Assembly: GCA_934717855.1 (NCBI GenBank)
Contig: CAKUZI010000007.1
Coordinates: 1-64,000, forward strand
Origin: an uncultured Candidatus Melainabacteria bacterium
GTDB taxonomy: Bacteria > Cyanobacteriota > Vampirovibrionia > Gastranaerophilales > Gastranaerophilaceae
Direction of reading: 5' to 3'
Length of the DNA stretch: 64,000 nt
Part shown: one piece after another, positions 8,862 through 17,348 of the stretch
Layout: each line of letters starts with the position of its first letter
How positions within the stretch are numbered: position 1 is the first letter of the stretch
Position numbers and translations under genes: made by a program
The notes under the pieces: model-generated
Seen by the model: the letters and a program-made list of their open reading frames with translations, nothing else
Told to the model about the DNA's origin: nothing
Database searches by the model: none

Positions 8862-9203
8862 ATGCTAGCCAAGAAAAAGAAGATTCTTTTAGACTTAGAC
8901 GGAGTGTTAAACACATACACCGGAAATTATAATGCCGATTATATTCCACCGATAAAAGACGGTGCTGTCGAGTTTTTGCAAAGATTATCACACAATTTCG
9001 AAATAAAAATATTTACAGTTCGTGACATAGAATTAGCAGAAAAATGGGTTAAAGAAAACAATATTCAATTATATATTAGCGGAGTTACTAACACAAAAGA
9101 GCCGGCATGGCTAATTGCTGATGATCGATGTGTTTGTTTTAATGGTTGTTATGACAAGCTTTTAGCAGACATTGCCAACTTTAAAGTCTGGCATAAAGCC
9201 TAA
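8862..9203 (+). CDS. Small HAD-superfamily phosphatase-like protein
   Basis: About 113 aa with the HAD motif I LLDLDGVLNTYT (nucleophile DxD near residues 8-10), motif II-like IKIFTVRD, and a C-terminal acidic motif LIADDRCVCF. The length and lack of a real cap resemble the minimal 5'(3')-deoxyribonucleotidase-like (NT5C-type) proteins. Substrate unknown. I chose the ATG at 8862, not the upstream TTG at 8850, because GGGA lies about 6 bases before it. Confidence 0.7.
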   Translation: MLAKKKKILLDLDGVLNTYTGNYNADYIPPIKDGAVEFLQRLSHNFEIKIFTVRDIELAEKWVKENNIQLYISGVTNTKEPAWLIADDRCVCFNGCYDKLLADIANFKVWHKA

Positions 9204-9308
9204 ACTTGCCAATTGTTAATATTTGGTTAAAAAAACGAGCTTTTTATCAAAACAGTACAATAATGTAAGTGTAGTTGATAAGAAGTTAATTGAAAGGAAG
9301 TGTCAGAT

Positions 9309-9764
9309 ATGAAATTTTTAGTTAGAAAAGCTCCGGAAAACTTTATTAGAACAGTAAATGATGAGATTAGTTCTTTGTTAAACAGACATTTTGACAGCTA
9401 CTTTCCAGAAGCAGCTTATTGGGAAGATATGGACAAATTCTCAATGCCTGTAGAGATTGCGGATAAAGGTAAAGACTACGAAGTTAAGGCCGAACTTCCA
9501 GGGGTAAAAAAAGAGGATTTGGATATCGATATTGACAAAAACTACATTGTAATCAATGCTAAGAAAGAAGAAGAAAAAGAAGAAAACGAAAAATCTTATA
9601 AAAAATCTGAATTCAGATATGGTGAATTTTCAAGAACAGTTTACTTCCCAGATGAAATTGATGTTGACAGAACTGAAGCCAAATTGGAACACGGTGTATT
9701 AAAAGTACATGCTCCAAAGAGATTTGCAGAAAAAGATGCAAAGAAAAAATTATCCGTAAAATAA
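9309..9764 (+). CDS. Hsp20/alpha-crystallin small heat-shock protein
   Basis: A 151-aa holdase chaperone. The alpha-crystallin domain spans about residues 45-140: MPVEIADKGKDYEVKAELPG, VKKEDLDIDIDKNYIVINA, FSRTVYFPDEIDVDRTEA and the LEHGVLKVHAPK strand containing the GVL motif. The N-terminal arm and short C-terminal tail (KKLSVK) are normal; a classical IxI motif is not obvious. I start at ATG 9309 because GGAAG lies about 8 bases upstream, not at the overlapping GTG at 9300. It is followed by a terminator at 9787. Confidence 0.93.
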   Translation: MKFLVRKAPENFIRTVNDEISSLLNRHFDSYFPEAAYWEDMDKFSMPVEIADKGKDYEVKAELPGVKKEDLDIDIDKNYIVINAKKEEEKEENEKSYKKSEFRYGEFSRTVYFPDEIDVDRTEAKLEHGVLKVHAPKRFAEKDAKKKLSVK

Positions 9765-9786
9765 TTTTTCGAGATAAAAAGATATA

Positions 9787-9816
9787 AAATGGCGGGCTTT
9801 ATGGCCTGCCATTTTT
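9787..9816 (+). terminator. Intrinsic terminator after hsp20
   Basis: The stem AAATGGC(G)GGC / GCC(T)GCCATTT with loop TTTATG is followed by T5. It lies 23 bases after the hsp20 stop codon. Confidence 0.85.
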
Positions 9817-9894
9817 GTAAAAAAAATAAAAATAGAAAAAGGGCTTGATTTTAAAAAATGTTCATGATACATTTAATCTTGCTGACAAACATGC

Positions 9895-9975
<81 letters not shown>

Positions 9976-9983
<8 letters not shown>

Positions 9984-10004
9984 AGGATTTAAGTCCTCTT
10001 TTTT
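9976..10004 (+). terminator. tRNA-Ile terminator (element-supplied copy)
   Basis: Stem AAGAGGAC / GTCCTCTT with a 9-base loop, followed by a T run. The left arm lies inside the att repeat and the loop is element DNA. A second version with a different loop sits at 33916, so integration leaves the tRNA with a working terminator. Confidence 0.8.
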
Positions 10005-10509
10005 ATTGTCCAAAATTGAGTAATTTTTATGGTCTTGTGTAATATTTGTGTAATTGGTTGTTTTGTGTAGTCTGTATAACTAAAACCTGTTAACTAAAAA
10101 CAAATCAATTAAGGTCTAATTTAGCAATTTATATCAAGCATCTTTTGTTGTTATTTCTTATATCCAAAGTTTCAATAATTTGTTAACTGTAAAATTCAAT
10201 TTGTGTTCAAATGTATTTGTCAAATTCTGTCAAAATTGGTTAAGCAATCTTTTTAAAACATTGTTTTGTGTAATAATTGTGTAAATTTTTCCTAAAAATC
10301 ACGAGTTCAGTAATATTTAATCAGAAACAATTATAATTAACTAAACTATGTAAAACTTTTTTCATTAAATATTCTCTTTTTACGCAAAGTATATTAATTA
10401 CTGTGTACGGCAAAGATTTTTCTTTGGTAGCGTACGTGTTGGGCAGGTTATTATAATCTGTCCTTCTTTATTTATAGACTAAATTTTCAATATTTAAACC
10501 TGAATAAAA
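9984..10509. other. Element left end, non-coding, with arm repeats and hairpins
   Basis: No gene is visible over 526 bases. Apart from the arm-type words, there is a long hairpin at about 10403-10436 (GTACG...CGTAC enclosing CAAAGA/TCTTTG) and an imperfect palindrome at about 10441-10463. These lie 50-100 bases downstream of the integrase stop and may be its terminator or a processing or recombination structure. Confidence 0.5.
10034..10054 (+). repeat. Arm-type direct repeat, left copy (candidate integrase arm site)
   Basis: A 21-base word made of two TTGTGTAAT-like units is identical to 33739-33759 near the other end of the element. It lies 51 bases inside attL. Related words (TTGTGTAAT variants) recur at about 10062 and 10264-10285. 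Paired short repeats inside both ends are what tyrosine integrases use as arm sites. Confidence 0.6.
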
Positions 10510-11631
10510 TTATTTATCATAATTTGCTAATGCTTCAACCGCTGAAATTTCTTGCTCTCGCATTGTATGAGCATATCTCATTGTTGTTTGGATATTGGCG
10601 TGATTTAGTATTTGTTTAACAACTGGCAACGGAACTCCTGCCGCAACCATTCTTGTTGCACCAGTATGTCTTAAATCATGAAATCTTAAATTTTCTACTC
10701 CTGCTAGTTTGCAGACTGTTTTAAAACACTTTTTAATATCATTGTACTTTGTACCAGTATATGAGTTTGTAAATACATACTGATTTTGTCCACGCATTTT
10801 ATACATAGTTAAAAGAGTGTTTCTCAACTTGCTACTCATTGGAATTGTATTTTTCTTGCCATTTTTTGTATTGAGTGCAGATATTTCATTTTTATCAAAA
10901 TCAACGCAATCCCAAGTCATATTTAATATTTCACCTTTCCTCATACCTGTATTAAGTGCCATAATAAGGATTGGTTTTAAATATGCGTGTTCCCCGTTGT
11001 GGATACGTTGCAATCTTTCTTGTTCCTCACGAGGTAAGTTTGAAAAAGAAAAATCATCATCACAAACTTGATACATGCGTTTTTCTTCCTCAACGGATAA
11101 ATGACGTTCAAGTTTATTTGTTACACGCATTTTCTTAACATCACGCACCGGATTTGTATTTGTATAACCGTTTGCAACTGCTAATGAAAATATTTTACTT
11201 AGGACTCCTATTTCTCTGTTAATAGTTGATGCTGATACATATTTAATAACTTCAACTCCATCAATTATTTTCTTTCCACATTTTGTTTTTAGCCTATTCT
11301 CTTTGTATGTTTCAATTACTTGTGGTGTAATTTCTGAAATCAATTTATTTTTCCATGCAATTTTAAATCTATTTGCTATTCTTGTTGCGGTATCTGTTGA
11401 ATGTAAATTAGTTGTTGCGTAATTTAAGTATATATCTATAATTTCAACAAAAGGCTTGCAACCAATATTTTCTGCCAAATCAAGTTTCCCTCTCAAAAGG
11501 TCTGATTTGAATATTGTAACAAATTTTTCTGCCTCTTTTTTATTTGTTGCCTCTGGTATGGCTTGATGGTATCTTTTGTGCCGAATCATACCTTCCATAT
11601 ACCAATGACCATTTTTTTCATATACACGCAT
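10510..11631 (-). CDS. int: Tyrosine recombinase / integrase
   Basis: A 373-aa phage-type integrase with an N-terminal AP2-like arm-binding region (MRVYEKNGHWYMEGMIRHKR), a SAM-like core-binding domain (about 60-160) and a C-terminal catalytic domain. All six catalytic positions are visible: R231 (NTGMRKGEIL), K256 (NTKNGKK), H318 and R321 (FHDLRHTG), H344 (LNHANIQTT) and nucleophile Y353 (MRYAHT). It lies next to attL and the intact tRNA-Ile, the usual place for the integrase of a tRNA-targeting element. It should catalyse integration and, with an excisionase, excision. Confidence 0.95.
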   Translation of the reverse strand: MRVYEKNGHWYMEGMIRHKRYHQAIPEATNKKEAEKFVTIFKSDLLRGKLDLAENIGCKPFVEIIDIYLNYATTNLHSTDTATRIANRFKIAWKNKLISEITPQVIETYKENRLKTKCGKKIIDGVEVIKYVSASTINREIGVLSKIFSLAVANGYTNTNPVRDVKKMRVTNKLERHLSVEEEKRMYQVCDDDFSFSNLPREEQERLQRIHNGEHAYLKPILIMALNTGMRKGEILNMTWDCVDFDKNEISALNTKNGKKNTIPMSSKLRNTLLTMYKMRGQNQYVFTNSYTGTKYNDIKKCFKTVCKLAGVENLRFHDLRHTGATRMVAAGVPLPVVKQILNHANIQTTMRYAHTMREQEISAVEALANYDK

Positions 11632-11806
11632 AGTTCAATTATTATTTAAAGAGTGCTAAAACACAAGTTTTGAGCGAGTTCTAGGTGTATTTTAGGTAAT
11701 ACTTTAACAGGTTTAATTCAGTTCCGTAAAATTCAGTAAATTTAAATATCAACAAAATTTCTGTTAAAAATCTTTACATATAACCGATAAAATATATAAT
11801 ATAAAT

Positions 11807-12961
11807 ATGATAAAAACTGAACTTACCTCGTTATTTATATTAGAACTGCTAAAATATGCAGATATAGAAGATTTAAATATGTTGTTAGAAATCTCAAATT
11901 CAAAACTTCACACTGCTGAATTAACAGATGTTCCTGAAAGTTCAAAACATCAAATTAATTTAATTTACCAATTAATGTTTCCTATTTTAATGTTTGTACA
12001 ACAAAATTATGGTATTATTCCTGCTGTACCTAAACAGACACTTAGCGAAAGTTGTTTATCATTAAAAGATCGTTTAAATGAACTCCTATTGCTTCATATT
12101 ACAGCATTATGTAGCTTTTATTACAGTTATCCGATTGAACGCATAGATATTTTAGAAGACAGTTTTACTTCAATGAAAAGAGAATGTAAAAACTTAAAAA
12201 ATCAGTTTAAGAGTAGTATGTTCTTACCCCCAACTGATAAAAAGAAAATTTTACATCTCCTAATAAATTGCTATGCTCAAAACGGGTTTTACTATTCATT
12301 CAATGATAATCAATTAGAAAAGATTGAAATTGTAGAAACGTCATTAAGAGAACGCAAAAGTGTTATAACAAAATACAAATATAAAATAACAAATTATAGT
12401 CTAGAAGACGATAAATCAAATAATACAATAATAATAAATAAAGAAGATTCCGCTAAATACAACCTAAAAAAACTCCTATTCAGAAGAAATTTAAACTTCT
12501 TACAAAATGAACCAATAGAAAATGAATTAGATTTTATTGTTAATAGCCTAAATTTTAAATACATTGAATACATGCATGATAAAATTACCAAAGCCTTAAA
12601 TATTCCAAATAATTATCCATGTGCATATTGCAATCCTAAACAAAAAACTACAAGAGTTTGTCCGAATTGTAAAAATTTATTCGAAGAATTTGCGTATTTA
12701 CAAAGTTTGATAAAAAACGATGAATTAGATGAAGTAGTTTTAAATATTAAAACTTTAGACTTAAAAAAGGAACTTCGTTCTATTAAATCAATAAATGCAG
12801 TAAAAAGCAGAAATGCTTATCTACATAAAATACTAAGTTCGTTATCTCAAAGACTTATTGAACTGAAACAACAAACGAAAAATAAAAAATATTATGGTGA
12901 ATTGCTTCAAATTACTGTAAATTTAGACAATCTACGAGAAAAATGTTTTAAAATCAAATAA
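11807..12961 (+). CDS. Unknown protein with a zinc-ribbon-like pair of CxxC motifs
   Basis: A 384-aa, strongly AT-biased, mostly helical protein. Near residues 273-288 it has CAYC followed by CPNC, a likely zinc-binding knuckle pair. The rest (Lys/Asn/Leu rich, with a helical C-terminal tail KSINAVKSRNAYLHKILSSL) matches nothing I know. It is divergent from the integrase and followed by about 275 bases of AT-rich DNA. Likely element-specific. Confidence 0.6.
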   Translation: MIKTELTSLFILELLKYADIEDLNMLLEISNSKLHTAELTDVPESSKHQINLIYQLMFPILMFVQQNYGIIPAVPKQTLSESCLSLKDRLNELLLLHITALCSFYYSYPIERIDILEDSFTSMKRECKNLKNQFKSSMFLPPTDKKKILHLLINCYAQNGFYYSFNDNQLEKIEIVETSLRERKSVITKYKYKITNYSLEDDKSNNTIIINKEDSAKYNLKKLLFRRNLNFLQNEPIENELDFIVNSLNFKYIEYMHDKITKALNIPNNYPCAYCNPKQKTTRVCPNCKNLFEEFAYLQSLIKNDELDEVVLNIKTLDLKKELRSIKSINAVKSRNAYLHKILSSLSQRLIELKQQTKNKKYYGELLQITVNLDNLREKCFKIK

Positions 12962-13235
12962 TCAAATGTTTAGTTTAGTAACAGAATTAAAATACCGCTA
13001 AAAATCTATATCCTAGAATTTTAACTCACCATTTTTTCTGAAATAAAAAACTTCTAATATTCAAATTCCTTCTAAAAGCCTTTTACTGTAATAAAAATAA
13101 CCAATATCAAAAAACTATTAATTTTGCATAAATTTAAAATCTTTGGGTAAATATTAATTACCTTTATTTGTGAAACTAAAAATTTTATTTAAGAATAGAA
13201 TTGTGAACAGGGAAACAAAATGAAAGGTTCTCAAA

Positions 13236-13451
13236 ATGCAAAATACAATGACACAAACTCAATTTATGACAGCAACTGATTTTGCTAAAGAATTTCATGT
13301 AAAAGTTGCCACTATTTATTCGTGGTTACATTATGAACAATTGCCTAAAAATTTATATAGGAAATTAGGTCGAAAGCCTATATTTATCAGAGATGAAGTT
13401 TTTCAATGGTTTTACAATGGAGCAGAATTAAAGAAACGACCAAATTATTAG
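13236..13451 (+). CDS. Excisionase/AlpA-like HTH protein
   Basis: A 71-aa MerR/excisionase-like DNA-binding protein: TATDFAKEFHVKVATIYSWL forms the HTH, followed by the wing KLGRKPIFIRDEVFQWF. Such proteins act as recombination directionality factors or as AlpA-type activators of integrase in satellites and genomic islands. GAAAGG precedes the ATG by 8 bases. It stands 11 bases before the next small ORF and upstream of the retron module. Confidence 0.75.
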   Translation: MQNTMTQTQFMTATDFAKEFHVKVATIYSWLHYEQLPKNLYRKLGRKPIFIRDEVFQWFYNGAELKKRPNY

Positions 13452-13462
13452 AAAGGAGAACA

Positions 13463-13660
13463 ATGGCAGAATTAACAGAACTAGAAGCGTGCGAGAAAAT
13501 CGATACGAAAAAAGTGCATGTTGAAATTGATCTGAAATTACCGCAAGAATTTATTGATACTGGTTTAATTGTAAAAGAAATACATTTTACTGATATCGAA
13601 TGGCTAGACAGTGGAATAATTAACCATTGCATAATGACACCAGTAATTGTAGAGAAATAA
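13463..13660 (+). CDS. Small acidic protein of unknown function
   Basis: 65 aa from the ATG at 13463, which is preceded by an excellent GAAAGGAG Shine-Dalgarno; the longer open frame from 13406 overlaps the excisionase-like gene and lacks one. The sequence (VHVEIDLKLPQEFIDTG onward) looks like a small beta-rich domain. No family recognised. It ends 17 bases before the predicted retron ncRNA, with which it may be co-transcribed. Confidence 0.65.
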   Translation: MAELTELEACEKIDTKKVHVEIDLKLPQEFIDTGLIVKEIHFTDIEWLDSGIINHCIMTPVIVEK

Positions 13661-13676
13661 GCCCCTCGTAATGAAA

Positions 13677-13880
13677 AGTTGCAATAATTCAACAAAGTGG
13701 CTTGATGTAATCGGTAAAGGAATGATTACAAGATTTAATTATCGTAAAATATTGTATTAGATTATATGTTATTTGTAATAATAATAATTTTAATAAAATA
13801 TTTTTTTTAGGCTCGACAACACATCAAAAAAAAGATGTGTTGTCTCCGCCCAAGTCGGGGAAATTAGGATTATTGCAATT
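13677..13880 (+). ncRNA. Candidate retron ncRNA (msr-msd)
   Basis: A 14-bp terminal stem with two G-U pairs joins 13677-13690 to 13867-13880 (core TTGCAATAAT / ATTATTGCAA), as expected for retron a1/a2 repeats. Sixteen bases inside it is a perfect 7-bp stem-loop (TGTAATC 13706-13712 with GATTACA 13724-13730), the place for an msr hairpin. Near the 3' side is a perfect 11-bp hairpin, GACAACACATC 13815-13825 with GATGTGTTGTC 13834-13844 and an all-A loop, the place for the msd hairpin. The RT gene starts 64 bases downstream. The branching G is not identified. Confidence 0.6.
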
Positions 13881-13918
13881 GCCGGAGCCACCAAATTAAT
13901 TTGCCGGCATTATTCCCC
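13857..13918 (+). other. Second nested hairpin between ncRNA and RT
   Basis: GGGGAA (13857-13862) can pair with TTCCCC (13913-13918), and TGCCGG (13880-13885) with CCGGCA (13904-13909). This overlaps the a2 arm, so it is mutually exclusive with or extends the retron fold. It may be part of the ncRNA or a leader structure controlling RT translation. Confidence 0.4.
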
Positions 13919-13943
13919 ATTTTACATAATAAAAAGGAACAAA

Positions 13944-14864
13944 ATGAATTATAGTGATTCAATCCTTTTTAGTTGCAATTCTAAAAAGGATTTATTAAAA
14001 GTGCTTAGAATTTCAGAAGATGAAATTGATACAGCAATTAAACAAGGATATTCAACCTATCCTAAACATAAAAACGGTAAAACTAGGTTTATAAACGAAC
14101 CCAACGAAGCATTATTAAAAATACTTCGTAAAATCAATTTTGAATTACAAAAATTAGACAAACCTTTGTATGCAACATCTGGCTGGGTAAAACAAAGTTG
14201 TTGTAACAATGTAATTTTACACAAAGATAATCCTTTTGTAATTACAATGGATATTGCTAACTATTTCCCTAATACAAGAAGTTACTACATAGAAAAATTT
14301 TTTGATGAAAATTTAAAAATTAAAGGCGAAGCATTAAACATATTGCTAAAACTTATTACATATAATAATTGTCTGCCAACAGGTGCTCCAACAAGTACAA
14401 TTTTAAGTTATTTCGCTCATAAAGACATTTTTGACTCTATCCACAGATGTATGCAAAACAATAACATACAATTTACGCTATACGTTGATGACATAACATT
14501 ATCGTCTAAAAAATTTATTGGTAAGTGGGTGGTAAAGTATATTAAAAGCAGCTTACAAGCTCATTCTTTATTTATTAAGAGTTCTAAAACAAAGTTTTAT
14601 GGATATCGTGGGGCAAAAATTAATGGTTTATTTATAAACCAAAATCGGCAAATCTCTACTCCATGGAAACTAGGTCATTCCGTTGTCAAAAAACTTGAAC
14701 AAAAAAATCTTAAAGAGATGAACAAAACAGAATTACAAAAATTACTGGGTAAAATTGCTTATATTCAGCAATTACACCCAAAGCAATTTGTTGCAACAAA
14801 ACATAAGATTATAAAACAATTAAAAATTTTAGAAAGGAAAAACTATGCCGAAAAACATAAGTGA
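13944..14864 (+). CDS. Retron-type reverse transcriptase
   Basis: A 306-aa RT of normal retron length. Motifs in order: fingers region KHKNGKTRFINEPN (about 41-54), retron region X as NVILH (89-93; NAxxH in most), RT-A MDIANYFP with D103, RT-B LPTGAPTSTILS (144-155), catalytic YVDD (180-183) and, in the thumb, KINGLFIN (about 225-232) where the VTG motif normally lies. The catalytic aspartates are intact. It would reverse-transcribe msd RNA into a branched msDNA. AAGGAAC precedes the ATG. It overlaps the downstream P-loop gene by 20 bases. Confidence 0.88.
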   Translation: MNYSDSILFSCNSKKDLLKVLRISEDEIDTAIKQGYSTYPKHKNGKTRFINEPNEALLKILRKINFELQKLDKPLYATSGWVKQSCCNNVILHKDNPFVITMDIANYFPNTRSYYIEKFFDENLKIKGEALNILLKLITYNNCLPTGAPTSTILSYFAHKDIFDSIHRCMQNNNIQFTLYVDDITLSSKKFIGKWVVKYIKSSLQAHSLFIKSSKTKFYGYRGAKINGLFINQNRQISTPWKLGHSVVKKLEQKNLKEMNKTELQKLLGKIAYIQQLHPKQFVATKHKIIKQLKILERKNYAEKHK

Positions 14865-16281
14865 TTTTAACCCATTTTTTGATGAAAAGGAAGATTTAGG
14901 TTTTGAAGTAACTTGTTGTAAGGAAAAATTGCCTACAATATTAAATTCAATATGTGTCTTATTAAAAAAATTTCACCCAAACATCTCAGAAGAAATAATT
15001 TTACAAATGATATTTGTAAAACTTGCTCAAATGTTTTGTGGCAAACGTATAAAATATGACGAAGCAGGAAAAACGAAATACCCAAATTGGTTTGCGATGA
15101 TTTTTCTTCAATCCGGCGGTGGTAAAGACAGACTATTTGATGATTTAGATAAATACGTCTTTAAAGAATATAATAGATGGTTTGAAAACGAAGTTAATAA
15201 GTGGAAATTTACAAAAGGACTAAATACTGTAATAATTGATGAACTAGAAGATGCGACAACAGAAGGTCTGTATGTATTAGGGAAAAATTTTTCAGAATTT
15301 AATTTTGGCTCAATATTTATAAAAATGAGCGAACTTGGCTTTTATATAAAAAATGCAACAAAGCAACAGGTACGTTTTTTAAATAGTTTTTGTCAATTAT
15401 ATGACTGCAAAATCCCTGCCAAGATAATAAAATCAGAAAAATTTGAAAAAAGTATTGAGAATATTCCAATAAATGTTTTAGCATATTCAGATTTTACGAT
15501 GTTTATTAATGATATAAAATCTGATTTTGAAAGAATGCTAATCGGTGGGTTATGTCGAAGATTTAATTTTAGTTTTCAACGACCTGAAAAGCTAATTTGC
15601 ACAAAATTTTCAGACGATGAAGAACGTCAGTATTATGCAGACTTAACAAATTACGGTAGAAAATTATTTGAGATATTTGATAAAATACCTATTGGTGTCA
15701 AATACAAGCTTACTCCAAGTGCAAAAAATTTGTTAAACAACTATAAAACTGAAATTACAAATTTACACAACGAAATCGAAAACGAGTTACAAAAGCGAGA
15801 AATCAAATCTAGAGAGTTAAAAGCTCTTAAACTCTCGTGCATACTTGCTTGTATTAATCATCCGACAGAATTTGAAATTAATGATTTGGATATGGAACAA
15901 GCCATTGAAAATATCAAATTTTTGAGCAATGATTTAGAAAAATTTATTAATTTTAGACCTAAAACAAATGACAAATACGAAAAATTGTATTTATATCTAA
16001 AAGCACATAAAGAATATGCATATAGCCAAACCGAACTTGTTAATATCGCTTGTAGAATGTTTGGGTTTACTAGAAGACCAATGATTAAAGAAATTGATTC
16101 AAGTAGTTTTGGCTGGCTAATGAGTAATGTTGCTCGTGGAGATGATTATGATTTTTGTGTGAAGCGTCATGGGGCTGGCACATATTATTATGTTCAAAAA
16201 CGTAATAGTGAACCTGCAAAAGTTTGTTATCGGCTTGAAGAATTAAGTAACTGTGAAACAATTATAAGAGACAGACCATAA
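14845..16281 (+). CDS. P-loop protein, tentatively DUF3987-like; candidate retron partner
   Basis: A 478-aa protein. A P-loop-like FLQSGGGKDRLF (about residues 90-101) sits in a region resembling DUF3987/primase-associated helicase-like ATPases, followed by a Walker B-like VIIDELEDA (about 133-141). The GK is followed by Asp rather than Ser/Thr. The rest is helical with a winged-helix-like C terminus. It overlaps the RT by 20 bases with its own AAAGGA Shine-Dalgarno, so the two are coupled. It could be the effector of the retron, or the element's replication protein into whose operon a retron inserted. Confidence 0.55.
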   Translation: MPKNISDFNPFFDEKEDLGFEVTCCKEKLPTILNSICVLLKKFHPNISEEIILQMIFVKLAQMFCGKRIKYDEAGKTKYPNWFAMIFLQSGGGKDRLFDDLDKYVFKEYNRWFENEVNKWKFTKGLNTVIIDELEDATTEGLYVLGKNFSEFNFGSIFIKMSELGFYIKNATKQQVRFLNSFCQLYDCKIPAKIIKSEKFEKSIENIPINVLAYSDFTMFINDIKSDFERMLIGGLCRRFNFSFQRPEKLICTKFSDDEERQYYADLTNYGRKLFEIFDKIPIGVKYKLTPSAKNLLNNYKTEITNLHNEIENELQKREIKSRELKALKLSCILACINHPTEFEINDLDMEQAIENIKFLSNDLEKFINFRPKTNDKYEKLYLYLKAHKEYAYSQTELVNIACRMFGFTRRPMIKEIDSSSFGWLMSNVARGDDYDFCVKRHGAGTYYYVQKRNSEPAKVCYRLEELSNCETIIRDRP

Positions 16282-16585
16282 TTTACAAATCCATTTTTTA
16301 CCACTTTTACCACAGCAAATTGCCGGAAAACATAGTAGTACCTTGTTGTTTACCAATTTTACCATTTTTTTAGAGTTGTTTAAATTTTTTAATTTTGAAT
16401 GTTTTTAAAAAGAACAATTTTGATTGAACTTATTTAGTTTTGCTTGGATAAAATTGGTTTTCTTTTTAATCTTAAAATACCAATTACTTATTAAACTAAT
16501 TATAGTAACGTATTGCCGATTATTTGCAGTTTTATGAGGTGTTTTGGTTTAATGTAACCATTTATATTGTAATACGCATTTATTC
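16282..16585. other. Non-coding region with tandem 9-bp iteron-like repeats
   Basis: No gene over 304 bases between convergent transcription units. TTTTACCAC occurs twice in tandem (16296-16304, 16305-16313), and a second tandem pair GTTTACCAA / TTTTACCAT follows at 16348-16356 and 16357-16365. Between them GCAAATTGCCGG echoes GCAATTGCCGG at 13875. This might be a replication origin or a recognition array for the neighbouring P-loop protein. Confidence 0.45.
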
Positions 16586-17329
16586 TCATTCTTTGACACT
16601 CTTTAAATACTCCTTGTATCTTTTCATATCAGCGTTTGCGTATGATTCCATGCTTTGTAACATAAATTGGCATAGCTCATAAAACCATTTTTTATCAACT
16701 ATTACATCAAATTCATTTTCTACTTTTGTTTCATTGTAATTTTGATGAATTAACCTAATTTTATTTCCATTTTGCCAAGCAAGCCATTTGTATTTGTCAA
16801 ACTCCATGTTTATGTAAACTGCAAATTTATTTTGCTTTAAATCTTTAACAAATTTTGGAAAATCAAAAACAAAACCTTGTGCAATAATTGCTAATTCAAC
16901 TACTTTATTAGGGAGAGTTAATTTAGTGATGACATCAGTCCAAAGATTTCCCCAACCCCAACCCCAATCAATACCATCATTTTGTCGAACTTCTTCAAAA
17001 GAAACTTCATCATTTATACAATCTCTGCATAGCTCCATATTTATATGGAAATATCCAATATCAGTTGTTTCAGTTTGAGGATATGGGATTGGTTCACCTT
17101 GTGTATATCCTGAAAAATAATGTTTGCCATTAAACCTGATAACGTCAGTGAGCATATGTAAATCAAAAGCACTGTATTTATCAAGGTCAACTATATGATA
17201 ATCTACATAATTTTGTTGTTTACAAAAATTCTCACACTCTGATAATGTTGCGTTCATTACTTTATATTTATTTGTCTTATCAGAATCTTTTATTGAGTAA
17301 AAAATAGTATAATCTTTTTTGTCTTCCAT
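16586..17329 (-). CDS. Unknown protein, last gene of six-gene operon
   Basis: 247 aa, soluble, acidic, aromatic-rich. A central QNDGIDWGWGWGNLW stretch (about residues 114-128) recalls a GWGWG stretch in the first protein of the operon. The C-terminal half is alpha/beta. No catalytic motif recognised. It starts 19 bases after the 445-aa gene. Function unknown; the operon composition (WG repeats plus several orphan soluble proteins) recalls immunity-type or accessory clusters, which is inference only. Confidence 0.7.
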   Translation of the reverse strand: MEDKKDYTIFYSIKDSDKTNKYKVMNATLSECENFCKQQNYVDYHIVDLDKYSAFDLHMLTDVIRFNGKHYFSGYTQGEPIPYPQTETTDIGYFHINMELCRDCINDEVSFEEVRQNDGIDWGWGWGNLWTDVITKLTLPNKVVELAIIAQGFVFDFPKFVKDLKQNKFAVYINMEFDKYKWLAWQNGNKIRLIHQNYNETKVENEFDVIVDKKWFYELCQFMLQSMESYANADMKRYKEYLKSVKE

Positions 17330-17348
17330 ATTCTAATCCTTTTTTATT

